DNA of 32,965 bases, taken from positions 1-32,965 of the forward strand of contig JANQPP010000133.1 in the NCBI GenBank assembly GCA_028289405.1, in the 5' to 3' direction. This DNA is from Pirellulales bacterium (GTDB lineage Bacteria > Planctomycetota > Planctomycetia > Pirellulales > JANQPP01). The notes under the pieces are model-generated. The model searched no databases. It was not told where the DNA came from and was given only the letters and a program-made list of their open reading frames with translations. The translations under genes were made by a program, and so were the position numbers. Below, in pieces: positions 7,851 through 16,954 of this stretch. Positions within the stretch are counted from its first letter, which is position 1; each line of letters opens with the position of its first letter.

Positions 7851-8450
7851 TCAGTAATTGTGGTATTCAAAGTATGCCCTGCCGGAATTAAGGTCGTAGA
7901 TGATTTTCTTCGTGTTGTCCGAGATGTCTTTTCCTGGTGTGAGGCAACAGTAGCCACGGTGTACTGTCGTTTGTTTCCCAGATTTGTAATCGCGGACAGG
8001 ATAGACAGTCACTTCCATGTAGGTACCGTCAGGCAATTGAATCATGGGTTCGTCATCCTCAATCTGAAACGGGACGGCATTCCAGCCCTGCGAAATCATC
8101 CATCGGAGGAAGTCTTCTTCGGACATCTGGAAATCGGCGAGAATAGTCACACCGACGAGCGAGGAACGAAAGCAGAAATCGCTGGTGGTGTTGGATGGAA
8201 GCCCCACAAATTCCAGGCGTTTCTCGCCATCTCGGGGATTCATCGCTATGCGAGTTGTTGTAGACGCCCCGGCACACCATTGAGTGATTGGCCACAAGAA
8301 GACGAAGAACAACACAGCGCCGAGACTGAGGGAAGCAACTCGGTTCATCGGAAACTTGCCAAAATATCTCGCCGTGCTGGCCGCGGCTAATACGATTGCT
8401 CCGGCAACCATCGCAGCAAAGATCGGCCCCATGATAATTATGCCGCTCAT
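7851..8450 (-). CDS. Hypothetical membrane-anchored protein
   Basis: Protein of 199 aa with no family I recognise. Two hydrophobic segments lie near the N-terminus (about residues 8-26, IFAAMVAGAIVLAAASTAR, and about 38-55, VASLSLGAVLFFVFLWPI), followed by a soluble part of about 140 residues rich in aromatic and charged residues (for example FLRWMISQGWNAVPFQIEDDEP, PDGTYMEVTVYPVRDYKSG) with several Cys. The soluble part probably faces the periplasm or cytoplasm; topology is not certain. No strong Shine-Dalgarno is seen before the ATG at 8450. It stands alone between the IS200 relic and a gene-poor stretch, so it may be accessory. Confidence 0.65.
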   Translation of the reverse strand: MSGIIIMGPIFAAMVAGAIVLAAASTARYFGKFPMNRVASLSLGAVLFFVFLWPITQWCAGASTTTRIAMNPRDGEKRLEFVGLPSNTTSDFCFRSSLVGVTILADFQMSEEDFLRWMISQGWNAVPFQIEDDEPMIQLPDGTYMEVTVYPVRDYKSGKQTTVHRGYCCLTPGKDISDNTKKIIYDLNSGRAYFEYHNY

Positions 8451-8813
8451 TTATGACCCCGCTCTCCAGCCGCAACCAACCGTCTATGAAGACCATGAAC
8501 GGCTTCCTGCAATTAGGCCCATCGCAACCCTCGCCGACCACGCTGGAATGGCCAAACCAGCGTCTCTCTATCTTACCCTAATCGTCGTACTGATTGGCCC
8601 AATTCTGTGCTTTTCGTGGCCATGGACCATCTCTTTTCGACGCTTCCCGAAGAACATGCTTTGGCGATACTTTCGTGCAATCACGACATGGCGCTTGCAT
8701 TCTCATTTCTCGGGGGCCTGACTCTGCCAATCCTCGTTGGCCCATATAGAGCCTTTCTCGGGAGGATCGTCCCTTTCATGAGGGAACGGCGAAGTCGGTG
8801 CCTTAACTTGGAA
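8451..8813. other. Gene-poor stretch between unknown membrane protein and photolyase
   Basis: No convincing gene. On the plus strand, ORFs from about 8548 (MAKPASLYLTLIVVLIGPIL) and about 8610-8815 (LGGLTLPILVGPYRAFLGR) give short hydrophobic stretches in two different frames, which could be the relic of a small membrane protein, but neither has a ribosome binding site or recognisable family match. Confidence 0.3.
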
Positions 8814-10361
8814 CTAGCTGACAGCGGCGCGGATTGCTTCGGCGTGTTTTTTGATGGCTTTCCGTTCCGCCGCCGATTTTCGCTCCAAGTTCTTGATCTG
8901 AAATACCATGCGCCGGTTGACTGCCAGTTTTGCTTGGTGCCGCATCAGGAACTCCCAATACAGCGTGGTAAAAGGGCAGGCTTTCTCGCCAGTGGCTTGC
9001 GCCGGGTCGAACCGGCAAGACTTGCAGTAGTTGCTCATGCGCTGAATGTACTTGCCGCTGGCCACGTACGGCTTGGAGGCCATCACGCCGCCATCGGCGA
9101 ATTGCGACATTCCCAACGTGTTCGGCAGTTCGACCCACTCCACTGCGTCCACGTATACCGCCAAGTACCAACGATGCACTTCGCGGGGATCCACGCCCAG
9201 CAACAAAGCGAACAGCCCCGTGACCATCAGCCGCTGGATGTGGTGAGCATAGCCGTATTCGAGGGTTTGCGCGAGCGCTTCCTTCAGACAGTGCATGTCG
9301 GTCTCGCCGGTCCAGTAGAAGTCCGGCAGCGGCAAATCGTGCCTCAATTCGTTCCGCTCTAGATACTCCGGCATGTGCAGCCAGTACACGCCCCGTACGT
9401 ATTCCCGCCAGCCGAGGATTTGGCGGATGAAGCCTTCGGCAGCATTCAGCGGTACCCTGCCCGCGCGATACGCCGCTTCGGCGGCCTCGATCACATCCCG
9501 GGGATTGAGCAGTTTGAGATTCAGCGCCGCGGAGAGCCGAGAGTGATACAAATACGGCTCGCCGGTCCACATGGCATCCTGGTATTCCCCGAACGTGGCC
9601 AGGCGATGTTCGATGAAGTCGTCTAGCGCTTGTTGGGCGTGCTCGGTCGTCACCGGCCAGTCGAAATGTTCCAGACTGCCGGGATGTTCGGTGAACCGTT
9701 TGCCCGCGAGATCCAACACGTCGCGCGTCAGCCTGTCGGGCGGAAAGGCACGGGGTGCCGGCACCTCGTTTGGGCCACTGGAGCCGAAGCTGCCCCGATT
9801 GTCCGCGTCGTAATTCCACTTTCCGCCGGCCGGTTCGCCATCCTCCATGAGCACGTCATGTTTTCGCCGCATTTCGCGGTAGAAATATTCCATTCGCAAT
9901 TGCTTGCGACCGCGCGCGTGCTCCTCGAACTCTGCATGGGAACAGAGAAAGTGCCGGTCAGGTAGCAGTTCCAAGTCGATGCCGAGCTGCTCCGCCGTGT
10001 CGGACAACATCTGCCGCACGCGCCACTCGCCCGGCTCGGTCATCACCACCCGCTCGGGCCGTAAATCCTCAATGGCTGACTTGAATTCGCTCGCCAAGTC
10101 ACCGAGATTCTGCTCGTCATCTAGTTGACGATAGTGGACGGTGAACCCCCGCTGCCGCAGGGCATCACGAAAATGTCGCATCGCGGCAAGAAAAAGGGCG
10201 ATACGTGCCTTGTGCGACCAGACGTATTCTGCTTCCGCTGCGACTTCGGCCATCCACACCGCGTCGTGCTGCTGGTCCAAGCCCTGGAGTGCCTCCGCCT
10301 GAAGATCAAGCTGGTCCCCCAGCACGACCACGAGCGTTCTGACAGATGAGTCACGCGGCAT
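8814..10361 (-). CDS. FeS bacterial cryptochrome/photolyase (PhrB/CryPro, (6-4) photolyase type)
   Basis: Photolyase-related protein of 515 aa (DPRP family), likely repairing UV (6-4) photoproducts with FAD and an iron-sulfur cluster. The N-terminal antenna domain (about 1-150, TLVVVLGDQLD) is followed by the helical FAD domain with RQILGWREYVRG and YAHHIQRLMVTG. Four cysteines, Cys358, Cys446, Cys449 and Cys462, have spacing 88-3-13, which matches as I recall the [4Fe-4S] ligands of Agrobacterium PhrB. The LPNTLGMSQFADGG and KPYVASGKYIQRMSNYCKSC stretches are family hallmarks. It is a single gene, divergent from prfA across a 272-nt gap that presumably carries both promoters; no obvious light-response site was identified. 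Confidence 0.93.
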   Translation of the reverse strand: MPRDSSVRTLVVVLGDQLDLQAEALQGLDQQHDAVWMAEVAAEAEYVWSHKARIALFLAAMRHFRDALRQRGFTVHYRQLDDEQNLGDLASEFKSAIEDLRPERVVMTEPGEWRVRQMLSDTAEQLGIDLELLPDRHFLCSHAEFEEHARGRKQLRMEYFYREMRRKHDVLMEDGEPAGGKWNYDADNRGSFGSSGPNEVPAPRAFPPDRLTRDVLDLAGKRFTEHPGSLEHFDWPVTTEHAQQALDDFIEHRLATFGEYQDAMWTGEPYLYHSRLSAALNLKLLNPRDVIEAAEAAYRAGRVPLNAAEGFIRQILGWREYVRGVYWLHMPEYLERNELRHDLPLPDFYWTGETDMHCLKEALAQTLEYGYAHHIQRLMVTGLFALLLGVDPREVHRWYLAVYVDAVEWVELPNTLGMSQFADGGVMASKPYVASGKYIQRMSNYCKSCRFDPAQATGEKACPFTTLYWEFLMRHQAKLAVNRRMVFQIKNLERKSAAERKAIKKHAEAIRAAVS

Positions 10362-10633
10362 TGTCTAAAAAAGCGGGGATTGAGTTCTTGGCGTACGGAA
10401 ATGCTTCACGCAATTGTTGCGCGGCAACGCGTGGGTGACAAATCAGGTCTAAAACACATAGCGGCAAATGGCACTGAATGGTTTGTCAATCACCCCAAGC
10501 GCCCCATGGCCAGGTCCCGCTATGTTCCTGGTTCTCGCGTGGTGGTAGTATGATTTTTCCGCCGGCAACACATGAAACCATGTCGCGGTATGTCACGACA
10601 AAAGATCGCCGTTCTTCGGCATGAGTAGGGAAT

Positions 10634-11710
10634 ATGGACCGGGAATTATTGGACCAAAAACTGAGCCGCTTCGAGGAATTGGAAGCGCAGCTCGTCGATC
10701 CGGACGTGTTGTCCAATTCGGCGAAGATGGCCTCGGTGGCACGAGAACATGGATCGCTGGCAAAATTGGCCCGCCGTTACCGTCACTTCAAGGAACTGAA
10801 TCAACAGATCCAAGACGCACAGCTCATGGCGGAAGGTGACGACGCGGAACTGCGCGAATTGGCGGCGGATGAACTGGGGGGCTTGAAAGAAGAACGCGAG
10901 GAATGTTGGAACGAACTGCTCGATTTGACTCTGGGCGGAGAAGATGCCACGCGCTCGCGGTGCGTGCTAGAGATTCGGGCTGGGACCGGCGGGGATGAAG
11001 CTGCCCTCTTTGCCCGCGACCTGTACGAAATGTACCGGCATTACGCCGAAGCCAAGGGCTGGTCCGTCGAAATCTTGGAGATGAATCCCACGGAACTCGG
11101 CGGTTTCAAGGAAATCATTTTGGGAGTCGAAGGGGAAGGCTGCTACCGCGAACTTCAATACGAGAGCGGCGGCCATCGGGTGCAGCGGGTCCCCGAAACC
11201 GAAGCGAAGGGCCGGATTCACACTTCGGCCGCCACGGTGGCCGTGCTCGCCGAACCGGAAGACGTGGAGATCGAGATCCAGCCCGACGACTATCGTAAGG
11301 ATATTTTTTGCGCCAGCGGTCCTGGTGGCCAGCACGTCAACAAGACGGCTTCCGCCATCCGCTTAACTCATTACGAAACCGGGATCACGGTTTCCTGCCA
11401 GGATGAGAAGAGCCAGCACAAGAACTTCGCCAAGGCGCTGCGGGTGCTGAAAACCCGGCTGTATGATCACCATCGGCAGCAGGAACATCAAAAACGGAGT
11501 GATCAACGCAAGAGTCTGGTCGGATCGGGGGATCGGAGCCAGCGAATCCGCACGTACAACTTCCCGGAAAACCGCGTGACCGACCACCGCATCGGCCTCA
11601 CTCTCTATAAACTGGATTCCATCATCGCGGGCGACCTGGGACCCGTGGTGGAGGGCTTAATGGAGTACGAGCGTCAAGAACAGCGGTCCGCCATGGAATC
11701 CCTGAATTGA
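10634..11710 (+). CDS. prfA: Peptide chain release factor 1
   Basis: Class I release factor recognising UAA and UAG, 358 aa, full length. The peptidyl-hydrolysis motif GPGGQHVNK has the GGQ at 231-233. The stop-codon recognition tripeptide is Pro187-Glu-Thr189 ([16 protein letters not shown]), the P-x-T of RF1 rather than the SPF of RF2. [17 protein letters not shown] near the C-terminus is also RF1-typical. Start at the ATG at 10634, with AGGG only about 4 nt upstream, so the site is modest. It is followed after 6 nt by prmC, whose product methylates the GGQ glutamine, the usual pairing. Confidence 0.97.
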   Translation: MDRELLDQKLSRFEELEAQLVDPDVLSNSAKMASVAREHGSLAKLARRYRHFKELNQQIQDAQLMAEGDDAELRELAADELGGLKEEREECWNELLDLTLGGEDATRSRCVLEIRAGTGGDEAALFARDLYEMYRHYAEAKGWSVEILEMNPTELGGFKEIILGVEGEGCYRELQYESGGHRVQRVPETEAKGRIHTSAATVAVLAEPEDVEIEIQPDDYRKDIFCASGPGGQHVNKTASAIRLTHYETGITVSCQDEKSQHKNFAKALRVLKTRLYDHHRQQEHQKRSDQRKSLVGSGDRSQRIRTYNFPENRVTDHRIGLTLYKLDSIIAGDLGPVVEGLMEYERQEQRSAMESLN

Positions 11711-11716
11711 GCCACG

Positions 11717-12622
11717 ATGGCCACGTCGCGGAGTTTCTCTGTGGATAACGACCAGTGGACCGTCGGGAAGCTACTGGGCTGGACGGCGGACTACTTGCGG
11801 CAGCACGGAGCGGAAAATCCCCGGCTCGACGCGGAGATCTTGCTAGCTGAAGCCCGGGCATGTGATCGCATCAGCCTCTACATGCAATTCGAGGAAATTC
11901 CGCCCGACGAGCAGCGAGCCCGTTTTCGTGAACTGGTGAAGCAACGGGCCGTGGGAACACCGGTGGCCTATTTGGTGGGCCACCGCGAATTTTTTTCGCT
12001 ACCGTTTTTGGTGACACCGGAAGTGCTCATCCCCCGCCCCGAGACGGAGCTGCTCGTGATCCAATTATTGGATCTCGCCAAAGCATTGTCGCCACAGGAT
12101 GAGCCGCTTCGAGTGGCCGACGTGGGAACCGGTTCCGGAATCATCGCCATCTGCGCGGCCCGACATCTGTCCGCAGCGAAGGTGTTGGCCCTGGATATCA
12201 GTTCGGCGGCCCTGCGTGTTGCGCGGAAAAACGCACAAGATCTGGCGGTGGATTCCCGGATCGATTTTATTGCGGGTGACTTGCTGGCGCCCGTGGGAGA
12301 CGCGTGTAAATTTCACATCATCGCGAGCAATCCGCCCTACGTGGCGGCCCATGAAATGGGGACGCTTTCCCGCGATGTACGAGACTTCGAACCACATACC
12401 GCGCTTTGCGCCGGAGAGCGCGGAACCGAAGTCATGGAACACCTCATTCCCCAGGCAGCGGTCCGCCTGGAACCACAGGGCTGGCTCATCTTGGAAATCA
12501 GTCCCATGATCGAACAGGCCGTGGTGGAGTTGATTGCCAGGGAATCGTCTTTGCAGCTTGGCCCGCGAAGCAAGGATCTGGCGGGCCAGCCGCGAGTGGT
12601 CACCGCGCAAAAGACTCCGTGA
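11717..12622 (+). CDS. prmC: Release factor glutamine methyltransferase
   Basis: N5-glutamine methyltransferase (HemK) of 301 aa that uses S-adenosylmethionine to methylate the GGQ glutamine of RF1/RF2. The N-terminal helical domain contains PRLDAEILLAEA and TPVAYLVGHREFF; the SAM-binding motif VADVGTGSGIIAI is at about 133-145, and the catalytic NPPY is at 205-208 (IIASNPPYVAAHEM). It begins 6 nt after prfA and is likely translated from the same mRNA. Length and motifs are intact. Confidence 0.96.
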   Translation: MATSRSFSVDNDQWTVGKLLGWTADYLRQHGAENPRLDAEILLAEARACDRISLYMQFEEIPPDEQRARFRELVKQRAVGTPVAYLVGHREFFSLPFLVTPEVLIPRPETELLVIQLLDLAKALSPQDEPLRVADVGTGSGIIAICAARHLSAAKVLALDISSAALRVARKNAQDLAVDSRIDFIAGDLLAPVGDACKFHIIASNPPYVAAHEMGTLSRDVRDFEPHTALCAGERGTEVMEHLIPQAAVRLEPQGWLILEISPMIEQAVVELIARESSLQLGPRSKDLAGQPRVVTAQKTP

Positions 12623-12769
12623 ATCTCCGGCCGGAACCAATTTTTGTGGGTTCGTAGCGAATAGATCGACAGAACTCGCTGAATCACCGCATCGCTGGCG
12701 AACGCGGATTCGCATAATCCGCTTTCCCTATTCCGTGAATCGATCTTGCACTCTCTCCTCCAGGTCACT

Positions 12770-13222
12770 ATGTTTCCGCCTCCGCAGATGAGCAACAAGA
12801 CAGGTTGGCCCGTTTTGACTGCTAAACAGCGGCTCACGCGTGGACTGGCCGTGGTGTTGCTGCTCTGCCTATTTGGGCTTGCGAGTGGATTACAACCAGA
12901 AACACAAGGGTATGGCACGCATCAGCAGTTGGGGCTGGGGCCTTGTCCCATACGCCAGCACTGGAACGTGGCTTGTCCCTCATGCGGGATGACAACGGCT
13001 TGGGCGTATGCCGCCTCTGGAGATTGGCGTACAGCTTGTCGGACACATTTTGGCGGGACGATGCTCGGCGTGATCGCGGTTGCCTCTGCTGTTTGGCTGG
13101 GCTGGACCGCGCTACTCGGCAAGTGTATTCCGGCGGAGAAACGATTCACGCAACCGGTGGCACTCTTGCTACTACTGGGCATTGTGCTCGTGGACTGGTG
13201 CCTAAAGTTGGCAGGCAGTTAG
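12770..13222 (+). CDS. DUF2752 family membrane protein
   Basis: Small integral membrane protein of about 150 aa. The family hallmark is CPSCGMTTAWAYAASGDWRTA, the CPxCGxT motif of DUF2752 proteins. Hydrophobic segments are LAVVLLLCLFGLASGL, VIAVASAVWLGWTALL and VALLLLLGIVLVDWCL. I choose the ATG at 12770 (MFPPPQMSNK), with AGG about 5-8 nt upstream; a TTG at 12746 would add eight residues. It lies 147 nt after prmC and could be part of the same transcript. Function of the family is unknown to me. Confidence 0.85.
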   Translation: MFPPPQMSNKTGWPVLTAKQRLTRGLAVVLLLCLFGLASGLQPETQGYGTHQQLGLGPCPIRQHWNVACPSCGMTTAWAYAASGDWRTACRTHFGGTMLGVIAVASAVWLGWTALLGKCIPAEKRFTQPVALLLLLGIVLVDWCLKLAGS

Positions 13223-13370
13223 AGTGCGTTAGGTAAAGTGTAGTGGTCTTTCGCTGTTTCGATTCGTATTTCACAGCGCCGCGGACGCGACACATAAATG
13301 CCGCTCGCACTAGCAACCTGTCGAAAGATTCAACGGATTCAGGCGACGATTTAACTTGCGAGGTCTCAGG

Positions 13371-14024
13371 ATGGGCCGTGATTTTGGGTCAAGAAGACCG
13401 TTTTTGTCCTTGGTGCTTATCGCCCTGTTATCCGTACCCTTCGCCGGTTGTGCCGCCGTGAAAACGGCGATGATTGTGATCAAAGGCACCGACATCAAAG
13501 CCGAATATGATGGCCTTGAGCAGATGCGAGTCGCCGTGGTTTGCCGACCGAGGAACTCCTTCGAGTATCACACGGCAAGCGCCGCTCGAAGCCTGGCGCG
13601 TGACGTCGCCCGCCTGTTACGCGCGAATGTGAAGAAGATCGACGTCGTGAGCCAACGCGAAGTCGACAAATGGACGGACGAGCACGTTTGGGATGAGTAT
13701 GGCGAACTTGGGGAAGCTCTTAATGCCGACATGGTCGTGGGCATCGATCTGGACCAGTTCAGCCTCAACCAAGGCACGACCTTGCTACAAGGGCAATGCC
13801 AGTTGCAGGTCGCCGTGTACGACGTGATCGATGGTGGGACGATCGTGTACGAACCCAATCTGAGCAACCTTTCGTATCCCAAGAACGCGATCCCTGCCAC
13901 GGATCTCGGAGAGGCCGAGTTCCGACAGAAATTCGTTCGCGTGATTGCCGGCCATATCGCCCGCCATTTTTACGACCACGACGCCTACGAGAGTTTCGCG
14001 GAAGACAGCACGGTCCTCCATTAG
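13371..14024 (+). CDS. Putative lipoprotein of unknown function
   Basis: Protein of 217 aa with a lipoprotein-type signal: charged start (MGRDFGSRR), hydrophobic core LSLVLIALLSV, then PFAGC with Cys27 as lipidation site. The mature part has no family I can name. It contains VAVVCRPRNSFEY, RSLARDVARLLRANVKKIDVVS and LNADMVVGIDLDQFSL, a pattern seen in small secreted proteins with a TolB-N/curli-like fold, which is only an impression. The ATG at 13371 follows GAGGT by 6 nt; a TTG at 13356 is possible but weaker. It converges on the DUF21/CBS gene with a 15-nt gap. Confidence 0.8.
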   Translation: MGRDFGSRRPFLSLVLIALLSVPFAGCAAVKTAMIVIKGTDIKAEYDGLEQMRVAVVCRPRNSFEYHTASAARSLARDVARLLRANVKKIDVVSQREVDKWTDEHVWDEYGELGEALNADMVVGIDLDQFSLNQGTTLLQGQCQLQVAVYDVIDGGTIVYEPNLSNLSYPKNAIPATDLGEAEFRQKFVRVIAGHIARHFYDHDAYESFAEDSTVLH

Positions 14025-14039
14025 AAGCTCGATGCGGCT

Positions 14040-15026
14040 TCAACGGGAAGTAAGGCGAGACAACTCGTCCTTTTCGTCTTCAATTTCGCCGACCAACTCT
14101 TCCAACACATCTTCCAGGGTGACCAGGCCGATATTTTTGCCGTCCTTTTGGACCATGGCCAAATGAATACGGCGGTCGCGGAACATGACCAACAGCATGT
14201 CGGACCGTGTTTCGCTTTGGACAATGAGAGCCGGATGGATGATTTCCGTTATGGGCTCTTCGTCCCGCCCTTCGCTAAGTGCTTCCAAGATATCGCGGGT
14301 AAGCAGCATGCCTTGCAACTCGCCGCTCGATTCGCTGAACACGGGGAAACGAGAGTAAGCACTGCGGAATACGGATTGCGCCGCTTGCCGGATCGTGGCC
14401 GATGCCGGCACGGAGACAACGTCTTTCAATGGGGTCATCACGTCAGCGGCGGTGCGGTCGTTGAGCAGGAAGGCGCGGTGGATCAACTGCCCTTCGTCGC
14501 TTTCGATGTAACCGTGAAGATGCCCCAGTTTCACGAGCGAGCGAATTTGGGCTTCCGTTCCGATGGGGCGCCGCCCACTCTTGAAAAGATTGCTGATCCA
14601 TTCAAGGGCCACGACCAAGGGGAACAGGGCATAGATGAGAAACAAAATACTTGGTGCGAATAGGCGGGAAATGAGCGGAGCGTAATGGGCGCCCAGCGAC
14701 TTGGGGATGATCTCTGAAAAGACAATTGTCCCGAACGTGAGGATGGCCGTGATCACGCCGATGGCCGGCTCACCATAGATTTCGATGGCCTTATTTCCGG
14801 CCAGGATGGGCCCCAAAATATTGACCGTATTCGTGAACAGCACGATCACCACGACAGCCCGCGAGATCCGTTGTTTGATCGAACGCAGTGCCGGCGCGCC
14901 CCACTCCCCCAGCAAAACCATCTCCTCGACTTCTGCCTGCGACACGCTGAGCACGGCCGCGTCGATCAGGGCCATCAGGCCCGAAAGGGCGATAAAAACG
15001 AGCATGTAGGCCGAGAGTTCCAACAT
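14040..15026 (-). CDS. CNNM/DUF21 and CBS domain membrane protein (CorC/HlyC-like)
   Basis: Membrane protein of 328 aa from the group annotated as hemolysin-related or magnesium/cobalt efflux. The N-terminal DUF21 domain (about 1-165) has several hydrophobic segments (AYMLVFIALSGLMALIDAAV, AVVVIVLFTNTVNILGPIL, FGTIVFSEIIPKSLG). A CBS pair follows (about 195-320): MTPLKDVVSVPASATI ... YSRFPVF and IVQSETRSDMLLVMF ... IGLVTLEDVLEELVGEIED. It ends right after the CBS pair, so the C-terminal CorC_HlyC domain found in longer relatives is absent. Possibly an ion transporter subunit; function in this group is not established by sequence. Confidence 0.9.
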   Translation of the reverse strand: MLELSAYMLVFIALSGLMALIDAAVLSVSQAEVEEMVLLGEWGAPALRSIKQRISRAVVVIVLFTNTVNILGPILAGNKAIEIYGEPAIGVITAILTFGTIVFSEIIPKSLGAHYAPLISRLFAPSILFLIYALFPLVVALEWISNLFKSGRRPIGTEAQIRSLVKLGHLHGYIESDEGQLIHRAFLLNDRTAADVMTPLKDVVSVPASATIRQAAQSVFRSAYSRFPVFSESSGELQGMLLTRDILEALSEGRDEEPITEIIHPALIVQSETRSDMLLVMFRDRRIHLAMVQKDGKNIGLVTLEDVLEELVGEIEDEKDELSRLTSR

Positions 15027-15355
15027 GGGCTTGAACCGATTTCCTGGCCAACCTTTCGGCGGCGGTCATGGATCGCCGCACGGTAACGCGCATGTAATCT
15101 ACCGAGCATACAAGAGACGTCCTTACCACGCACCCTGCCCCGTGGCGTTGCGTGGCAAGGATGTTCACGTGACATTCATGTCGGGCCTGCATCTGGACGC
15201 GAAACATGGCCAAACCGGAATTCGCCAATCTGAAAGTTGACTTCTGGCAATATCCGTGCAGGCTGGAGACCACCAAACGGAGAGTCTGGCGAACTGTGGT
15301 TTTGGGGACCAAGCTACGCGAGGCCGTAGACCTGCCGCCTGGCGCGCTGCCCAAA
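15027..15355. other. Intergenic stretch upstream of DUF21/CBS gene
   Basis: About 330 nt between the DUF21/CBS start and the PfpI stop. It must hold the promoter for the minus-strand DUF21/CBS gene. A plus-strand ORF beginning at 15206 (MAKPEFANLKVDFWQ) is open but runs antisense into the PfpI gene and has no recognisable family, so I do not call it. Confidence 0.3.
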
Positions 15356-15880
15356 TCACGCCAAAAGCTGCAAAATCGCCCGGCAGAAGTGCGGCAGATC
15401 GTCCGGACGGCGGCTGGTGACGTGATGCCCATCCACGACCACTGGCTCATCTTGCCAGATCGCCCCGGCGTTGATCAGGTCATCTTTGATGCCTGGTGAG
15501 CCGGTAACTTTCACGCCCTTGTACACGCCGGCGGAGATCGGGATCCAGCCGCCGTGACAAATCGCGGCCAGCGGTTTGCGGGCTTCGTGGAAGTCACGGA
15601 CCAGTTGCAGTACGTCTGGGGAGCGGCGGAGCTTATCCGGCATGAAGCCGCCCGGAATCACGATGCCGTCGAAATCTTCGGCCCGCATCTCCGCGATGGG
15701 AGCGTCCGACACGCAAGGGTAACCGTTCTTGCCCTGGTAAGTCTCCCCAGCCCGGGGGCCAGCCGCCACGACCTCTGCTCCAGCCTCAATCAGCCGCAGC
15801 TTGGGATACCACAGTTCCAAGTCCTCGTAGACGTTATCCACGAATGTCAGAATTCGTTTACCGCTGGCGATTTGGTCCAT
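15356..15880 (-). CDS. DJ-1/PfpI family protein (protease or deglycase-like)
   Basis: Single-domain class I glutamine amidotransferase-like protein of 174 aa. The nucleophile elbow AAICHGGW has Cys108 followed by His109, and the upstream acidic residue of the active site is Glu19 in YEDLELWYPKLRL. The EDFDGIVIPGGFMPDKLR and GVKVTGSPGIKDDLINAG stretches are PfpI-typical. Members act as proteases, deglycases or chaperones. The gene starts 66 nt after the stop of the TIM-barrel gene on the same strand and is probably the last of a three-gene unit. Confidence 0.9.
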   Translation of the reverse strand: MDQIASGKRILTFVDNVYEDLELWYPKLRLIEAGAEVVAAGPRAGETYQGKNGYPCVSDAPIAEMRAEDFDGIVIPGGFMPDKLRRSPDVLQLVRDFHEARKPLAAICHGGWIPISAGVYKGVKVTGSPGIKDDLINAGAIWQDEPVVVDGHHVTSRRPDDLPHFCRAILQLLA

Positions 15881-15946
15881 GCCACACCACTATTTTCCCT
15901 GGGTCAATGATCATTTGGCCCCGCGTGCCATCGGGGATTGGCTGGC

Positions 15947-16882
15947 TCAACCGTACTTGGCGGCGAGCTGGTCGATGGCGTCCTTGCATTTTTTCGTGGC
16001 TTTCCAGGCATCCGGCCAGAAGCAGAGGTCGATGGTCCACCAATCGTCAGGGCAGCCGGCATCCACGATGGCCGGCATGAATTCGTCGAAATTCAGGTTG
16101 CCGTCACCGAAAGGCGGATGCGTACTGGTGTGGTTGTCGTGCAGCGAATCGTCTGAATCGATGAGATGCACGCGGCCAATTTTTCCTTTGAGCTTCTCGG
16201 CCAATTCGCGGATGCCGCCGGGCAAAGTCTCCCGTTCACCAGGCTGCCGGGAACCGTGCACCGCTACCATGTTGGCGTGGCAGGTGTCGAACATCGTCGT
16301 GAAATTATCGTGCCCCACCGCATCAAGTACGCGGAAAATGTCACTTGGCTTATTGAAGGCAAAACCGGGCTCGAATTCCCACACGACACGGACCCCCGCG
16401 TCGGCCGCTTCTTGGGCACAGGTTCGCCACGTGTCGGCCACGCGTTTCAGCGCGGTATCATAATCGACGATCGTCTCTTTTTCGGGCTCATCACCGACCT
16501 GGCCCAGCACTCCGGGGTCTTCCGTGGTATCCACGCGGATCACGTCGATGCCCAGGTCGTTGCAAAATTTGACATTCTTGCGGAACGTGGCCAGATACGA
16601 ATCGTCATTGGGAGCGGTGATCAACTTCTCGCTCCACAAGTCAGCCGCCAGTCCACTGCAGCCCATGCCCCGCGTTTCCCACAGGTCACGCACGGCTTGC
16701 CGCTCCTCGGTAGTTTTTTGCAGATCGGGATTGGGATGCACACCGAATCCGCCCAATTCCAGCCCGTCGAAATTCAGGTCATGAAGCTGCTTGACGACCT
16801 CTTCAAAAGGGATGGGGTCATTTTCATACGGCCCGATGGAGTAGGCCCAAGTGCCGATCGAAATGCGTTTCGCCATGGTCAT
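15947..16882 (-). CDS. Sugar phosphate isomerase/epimerase family TIM-barrel protein
   Basis: Xylose-isomerase-like TIM barrel of 311 aa. Motifs are RISIGTWAYSIGPY at the start, FDGLELGGFGVHPNPD, VVWEFEPGFAFNKPSDI (catalytic/metal Glu), FTTMFDTCHANMVAVHG (Asp/His) and IGRVHLIDSDDSLHDNHTS (His), then WWTIDLCFWPDAW. The start is ambiguous between 16882 (MTMAKR) and 16876 (MAKR); a GGAG at 16887-16890 serves either. It follows the cupin gene after about 72 nt and precedes the PfpI gene. Relatives act on sugars or inositols, but the substrate here is unknown. Confidence 0.88.
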   Translation of the reverse strand: MTMAKRISIGTWAYSIGPYENDPIPFEEVVKQLHDLNFDGLELGGFGVHPNPDLQKTTEERQAVRDLWETRGMGCSGLAADLWSEKLITAPNDDSYLATFRKNVKFCNDLGIDVIRVDTTEDPGVLGQVGDEPEKETIVDYDTALKRVADTWRTCAQEAADAGVRVVWEFEPGFAFNKPSDIFRVLDAVGHDNFTTMFDTCHANMVAVHGSRQPGERETLPGGIRELAEKLKGKIGRVHLIDSDDSLHDNHTSTHPPFGDGNLNFDEFMPAIVDAGCPDDWWTIDLCFWPDAWKATKKCKDAIDQLAAKYG

Positions 16883-16954
16883 TCATCTCCAACAAAATTG
16901 GCGTCTCGCCGCGAGATCGTGTGGTTTCACGGCGGTGGAGGGTGGGTGAATACG

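Noticed and set aside
15206..15499. 97-aa plus-strand ORF starting MAKPEFANLK
   Set aside because: Its second half is antisense to the PfpI gene, and no family is recognisable.
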